Shown here in pieces: positions 22,345-25,148 of a stretch of 25,148 bases of DNA. Position numbers and translations under genes: made by a program. Source of the DNA: Syntrophales bacterium (GTDB taxonomy: Bacteria > Desulfobacterota > Syntrophia > Syntrophales > UBA8958); NCBI GenBank assembly GCA_023231165.1, contig JALNVY010000008.1:1-25148 (forward strand), given 5' to 3'. Position 1 is the first letter of the stretch. Every line of letters begins with the position of its first letter. Under the pieces are notes generated by a model that saw only the letters and a program-made list of their open reading frames with translations, did no database searches and had not been told where the DNA came from.

Positions 22345-22992
22345 GTGGGACTCGAAGAGAGAAGAAAAAGAGAGAAGGAAAACCGGAAAAATGCGATCCT
22401 CAAGGCCGCCCGGAAGCTTTTCTTCGATAAGGGTTTCAAGAATGTCACCGTGGAGAGCATTGCCAAAAAGGCGGAACTGAGCAAAGGTTCGGTCTATCTA
22501 TACTTTAAGAGCAAGGAAGATATCTACACCCAGATCCTTCTTAGCGACATCGATAAATTCCACAAGGTCATGGCTAATATAATACGGGAAGGCCAGAGCA
22601 GCTCGGCGACGCTTATGAGCCTTGCCAACCTATATACAGATTTCTTTATGAACGATCGCGAGCTTTTCCGGATCATGATGAATTACATGCTCAACATCGA
22701 TCATATGAATCTCCCTGAGGAAATTGACCACCTCATCGTGAAAGCCACCAATAAAACAATTGATATTATCGAAGAAATATTCATGATCGGCGTCCGGTCA
22801 GGTGAGTTTCCACCTTATATTGATCTTCGCCAGAAACGGAATGCCATCTGGGGTTTGCTCAATGGGACCATTTCCCTGCACCTGTTTACAGGCTCCGAGG
22901 AAAAGCGTGCGGAGCGGATCCGATCCACGATCCAGACAGGTCTAAACACCTTTCTCCGGGGCATGAGGACGCCGTCGGGAAATGGTCAGTAA
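22345..22992 (+). CDS. TetR/AcrR family transcriptional regulator, probably of acyl-CoA metabolism
   Basis: 215 residues from GTG 22345, supported by GGAGGT eight bases upstream. The N-terminal DNA-binding domain (about 14-62) has ILKAARKLFFDKGFKNVTVESIA and the recognition helix region KAELSKGSVYLYFKSKEDIY, typical of TetR. The C-terminal all-helical ligand domain is unspecific. A basic N-terminal extension (EERRKREKENRKN) adds DNA contacts. A two-palindrome operator lies immediately upstream. The next gene is an acyl-CoA dehydrogenase, so by analogy to FadR- and PsrA-type TetR regulators the ligand may be an acyl-CoA; that is inference from position. Confidence 0.9.
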   Translation: MGLEERRKREKENRKNAILKAARKLFFDKGFKNVTVESIAKKAELSKGSVYLYFKSKEDIYTQILLSDIDKFHKVMANIIREGQSSSATLMSLANLYTDFFMNDRELFRIMMNYMLNIDHMNLPEEIDHLIVKATNKTIDIIEEIFMIGVRSGEFPPYIDLRQKRNAIWGLLNGTISLHLFTGSEEKRAERIRSTIQTGLNTFLRGMRTPSGNGQ

Positions 22993-23142
22993 CCGGAAAG
23001 CTCTTTAGAAGGATAGACGATAGCAAGATAAAGCGCAGGAGAAGCATGCCTTTCCCCCCAGGCCTTTTCTGATGTGTTTCTCCGGGCGAAATGATTTAGA
23101 CTTGATCGGAAGAGGCGAAATGAAAATTAGGAGGAGGTTGCT

Positions 23143-25008
23143 ATGGGTAACGGATTGGTGAGCTTGAGGGATCAGCAGTTTGTCCTTTTTGAACAGATCG
23201 GCATCGAAAAGCTCTTCGAGAAAGAGCAATATGCCGATTACTCTAAGGATGTCGTGCTGATGATGCAGAACGAGGCGGAGAAGATGGCGGTCAATGTACT
23301 ATTGCCCGCTTATGCCGAAGGCGACAAGGAGGCTTGTCATCTGGATAAGGACGGCCAGGTACGGGTCCCCAAGTGTTTCCACGAAGTTTTCAGGAAGTAT
23401 TGTGCGGGCGGCTGGATCGCCCCGATGAAATCTCCGGAGGTCGGCGGCCAGGGGACCCCCATCGTTGTCTCCACAGCTTGCACGGAATTGTTTTCGTCGG
23501 CCAACGTTGCCTTCCTGCTTTATGCAGGCCTGACGCTCGGCGCGGGCGGCCTGGTCGAACATCACGGCACGGAAGAACTGAAGAACAAGTATATGTACAA
23601 ACTCTTCGCCGGGGAATGGGCAGGTACGATGTGCCTGACCGAACCAGGAGCAGGCAGCGATGTCGGCGCTCTGAAGACCATGGCGAAGCGCCTTCCCGAC
23701 GGCAAGTTTTTGATCACCGGGACCAAGTGTTTCATCTCTTCGGGGGATCACGATCTGACTCCGAACATCATCCATCCGGTCCTCGCCCGGATCGAGGGAG
23801 ATCCTCCCGGAACAGGCGGCATCTCCATCTTTATCGTTCCCAAATATGTGGTCAATGAAGACGGCACTCTTGGGGAATCCAACGATGTCAAGACGGGAAA
23901 CGTCGAGCACAAGATGGGCATCAGGGGCTCGGCGACCTGCACCTTGAACTTCGGCGACGAGGGCAAGTGCATCGGCGAGCTCCTCGGCAATGAACGGCAA
24001 GGCATGCGGATCATGTTCCAATTGATGAACGAGGCGCGCCTGGAAGTGGGTATACAGGGTTTGGGGCACGCCTCAGCAGCCCTCGAGCACGCCGTCCAGT
24101 ATGCCAAAGAAAGAATCCAGAGCACGCCGGTCTGGGAGATGAAAAATCCTGAGGCCAAGGCCGTGCCCATTATCATGCACCCCGATGTCCGCCGGGATCT
24201 TCTCTGGATGAAAGCCTATGTGGAAGGCCTCCGCGCCTTGAATTACTTTACCGCCTACTCCCTCGACATGGCCAAGGTCGCTGATACTCCTGAAGAACGT
24301 GCTAAATACCTGGGCTTTGCCGAACTGCTGACGCCGGTCTGCAAAGCTTACTCGTCCGATATTGCCTGCCTGGTCACCTCCAAGGCAGTCGATGTCTATG
24401 GCGGCTATGGCTACTGCCAGGAATATCCCGTGGAACAGTACATGCGGGACTGCAAGATCGCCTGTCTGTACGAAGGGACCAACGGCATTCAGTCTCTCGA
24501 CCTCGTGGGCCGCAAACTTGGCATGAACAAGGGTATGAACACCATGAACATGATGGGAGAGATCAGTAATACCATCAACAAAGTAAAATCCATCGATGAT
24601 CTCCAGAAGTACGGCGTCAAGCTGGAAGAGGCATACAACGCTGTAGTCGATCTGACCATGACCTTTGCCGCCTTGGGAAAGAGTTCCAGCTTCCTGATCC
24701 CCATTCTCAATGCCTCACCATATCTTGACCTCTTCGGCGATATGCTCCTCGGCCATTTCCTCTTCCAGGGCGCCGCCATTGCGAGGGAAAAGCTGGATGC
24801 GATTTTCGCGGCCAAGGGTGCCGATTCGATCGGAAAGAAAAGGGCCCTGGTGCATACGGATCAGGATGTGGCCTTCTACGAGGGGAAGATTGCCTCGGCA
24901 AAGTTCTTCGCCATCGAGGTCCTTTCTTCGGTCAAGGCCAAATGCGAAGCTATCAAGATAGGAGATAAAACACCGATTGAAATGGCCATCGAGTCCTTTC
25001 CGTCATAA
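23143..25008 (+). CDS. Acyl-CoA dehydrogenase, large (about 600-residue) type
   Basis: 621 residues preceded by AGGAGG at the right distance. It is a flavoenzyme that introduces the alpha-beta double bond of acyl-CoA in the cytoplasm, passing electrons to EtfAB. Features are CLTEPGAGSDVGALKTMA (164-181), ITGTKCFISSGDHD (191-204), HKMGIRGSATCTLNF (256-270), DVYGGYGYCQEYPVEQYMRD (417-436) and the catalytic base Glu444 in ACLYEGTNGIQSLDLVGRKL. The extra C-terminal helical domain (about 465-621) marks the long subgroup found in many fatty- and aromatic-acid degraders. The substrate chain length cannot be told. It is followed after 90 bp by a 3-hydroxyacyl-CoA dehydrogenase start, and its partner etfBA lies 1.9 kb upstream. 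Confidence 0.95.
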   Translation: MGNGLVSLRDQQFVLFEQIGIEKLFEKEQYADYSKDVVLMMQNEAEKMAVNVLLPAYAEGDKEACHLDKDGQVRVPKCFHEVFRKYCAGGWIAPMKSPEVGGQGTPIVVSTACTELFSSANVAFLLYAGLTLGAGGLVEHHGTEELKNKYMYKLFAGEWAGTMCLTEPGAGSDVGALKTMAKRLPDGKFLITGTKCFISSGDHDLTPNIIHPVLARIEGDPPGTGGISIFIVPKYVVNEDGTLGESNDVKTGNVEHKMGIRGSATCTLNFGDEGKCIGELLGNERQGMRIMFQLMNEARLEVGIQGLGHASAALEHAVQYAKERIQSTPVWEMKNPEAKAVPIIMHPDVRRDLLWMKAYVEGLRALNYFTAYSLDMAKVADTPEERAKYLGFAELLTPVCKAYSSDIACLVTSKAVDVYGGYGYCQEYPVEQYMRDCKIACLYEGTNGIQSLDLVGRKLGMNKGMNTMNMMGEISNTINKVKSIDDLQKYGVKLEEAYNAVVDLTMTFAALGKSSSFLIPILNASPYLDLFGDMLLGHFLFQGAAIAREKLDAIFAAKGADSIGKKRALVHTDQDVAFYEGKIASAKFFAIEVLSSVKAKCEAIKIGDKTPIEMAIESFPS

Positions 25009-25029
25009 AACATAACATACGGGGTTACG

Positions 25030-25067
25030 GGAACCGATGCGACCTGAGACGGCATACATCCGGTTCC
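25030..25067 (+). promoter_or_regulatory. Intercistronic hairpin between the two beta-oxidation genes
   Basis: GGAACCG (25030-25036) pairs with CGGTTCC (25061-25067), and the stem continues ATGC/GCAT (25037-25040 with 25052-25055) past a five-base bulge. With no T-run, it may tune mRNA stability between the genes. Confidence 0.4.
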
Positions 25068-25098
25068 TGCATCATCAGTAATCAAGAGGAGGAAAACT

Positions 25099-25148
25099 AT
25101 GTCTTACGAGATTAAAAAAGCGGCAGTATTAGGCGCGGGCGTCATGGG
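25099..25148 (+). CDS. 3-hydroxyacyl-CoA dehydrogenase, first 16 codons (runs off the right edge)
   Basis: ATG 25099 with GAGGAGGA eight bases ahead opens a frame MSYEIKKAAVLGAGVMG that continues past the window. The AAVLGAGVMG segment is the Rossmann-fold NAD-binding GxGxxG start characteristic of 3-hydroxyacyl-CoA dehydrogenases (FadB/Hbd type), where the Gly-Val-Met-Gly ending is common. The location directly after an acyl-CoA dehydrogenase fits the next steps of beta-oxidation. Too little is visible to say whether it is a single-domain or a multifunctional FadB-type protein, and other NAD-binding families cannot be fully excluded. Confidence 0.75.
   Translation, partial: MSYEIKKAAVLGAGVM

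Noticed and set aside
23038..23082. Imperfect hairpin between the TetR and acyl-CoA dehydrogenase genes
   Set aside because: GGAGAA/TTCTCC pairing is short, with uneven loops and no T-tract, so it is too weak to annotate as a terminator.

Overview
The window looks like a chromosomal segment of an anaerobic deltaproteobacterium, plausibly from the Syntrophales or a related syntrophic or sulfate-reducing lineage. This is inferred from gene content: anaerobic-type cobalamin genes (cbiC, cbiA, cobO, a cobD-cobQ fusion), an etfBA pair, an acyl-CoA dehydrogenase followed by a 3-hydroxyacyl-CoA dehydrogenase, and an NtrC-type two-component system. Short palindromic repeats also lie between and inside genes. 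I name no species.

Layout. Positions 1-1583 (minus) hold the start of cbiC and all of cbiA. A DEAD-box RNA helicase (1769-3262, plus) follows. From about 3263 to 7072 the DNA is visibly richer in A+T and carries small minus-strand genes that look accessory. These are a secreted nuclease-fold protein whose DRGH catalytic motif is degenerate, a SpoIIAA/STAS-like protein, a two-helix membrane protein, an unrecognised protein, and a secreted three-repeat AbfB-type beta-trefoil. A 41-bp imperfect direct repeat, 990 bp apart, flanks the nuclease-like gene. From 7073 to 10990 (minus) come a secreted RNase T2, cobO and the 898-residue CobD-CobQ fusion, with a good sigma70-type promoter upstream. The cobalamin genes therefore sit in two co-oriented blocks separated by about 6 kb of unrelated DNA.

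The centre holds rmuC and a DUF554 membrane protein (plus). Next is an HU gene (minus) with a fully consensus sigma70 promoter and phased A-tracts. A ZraP-like periplasmic protein (minus) is divergent from a ZraS-like kinase and ZraR-like sigma54 activator (plus). A textbook -24/-12 site in front of the zraP-like gene links the activator to its probable target. A Tat-type Fe-superoxide dismutase gene converges on the regulator gene, and a long hairpin lies between them.

The right third (19357-25148, plus) encodes electron-transfer flavoprotein EtfB and EtfA, a DUF1460 peptidase-like protein translationally coupled to etfA, a TetR regulator with a double operator, a 621-residue acyl-CoA dehydrogenase and the first codons of a 3-hydroxyacyl-CoA dehydrogenase. 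Together these look like a fatty-acid or acyl-CoA oxidation locus in which EtfAB takes electrons from the dehydrogenase and the TetR protein senses an acyl-CoA-type ligand.

No tRNA, rRNA, CRISPR array, transposase or cobalamin riboswitch was recognised. The most unusual observations are a perfect 12-bp palindrome translated in frame inside etfA, an 11-G tract inside the DUF1460 gene, the repeat-flanked nuclease-like gene lacking its catalytic histidine, and the CobD-CobQ fusion. I did not find convincing evidence of a wholly new multi-gene system.
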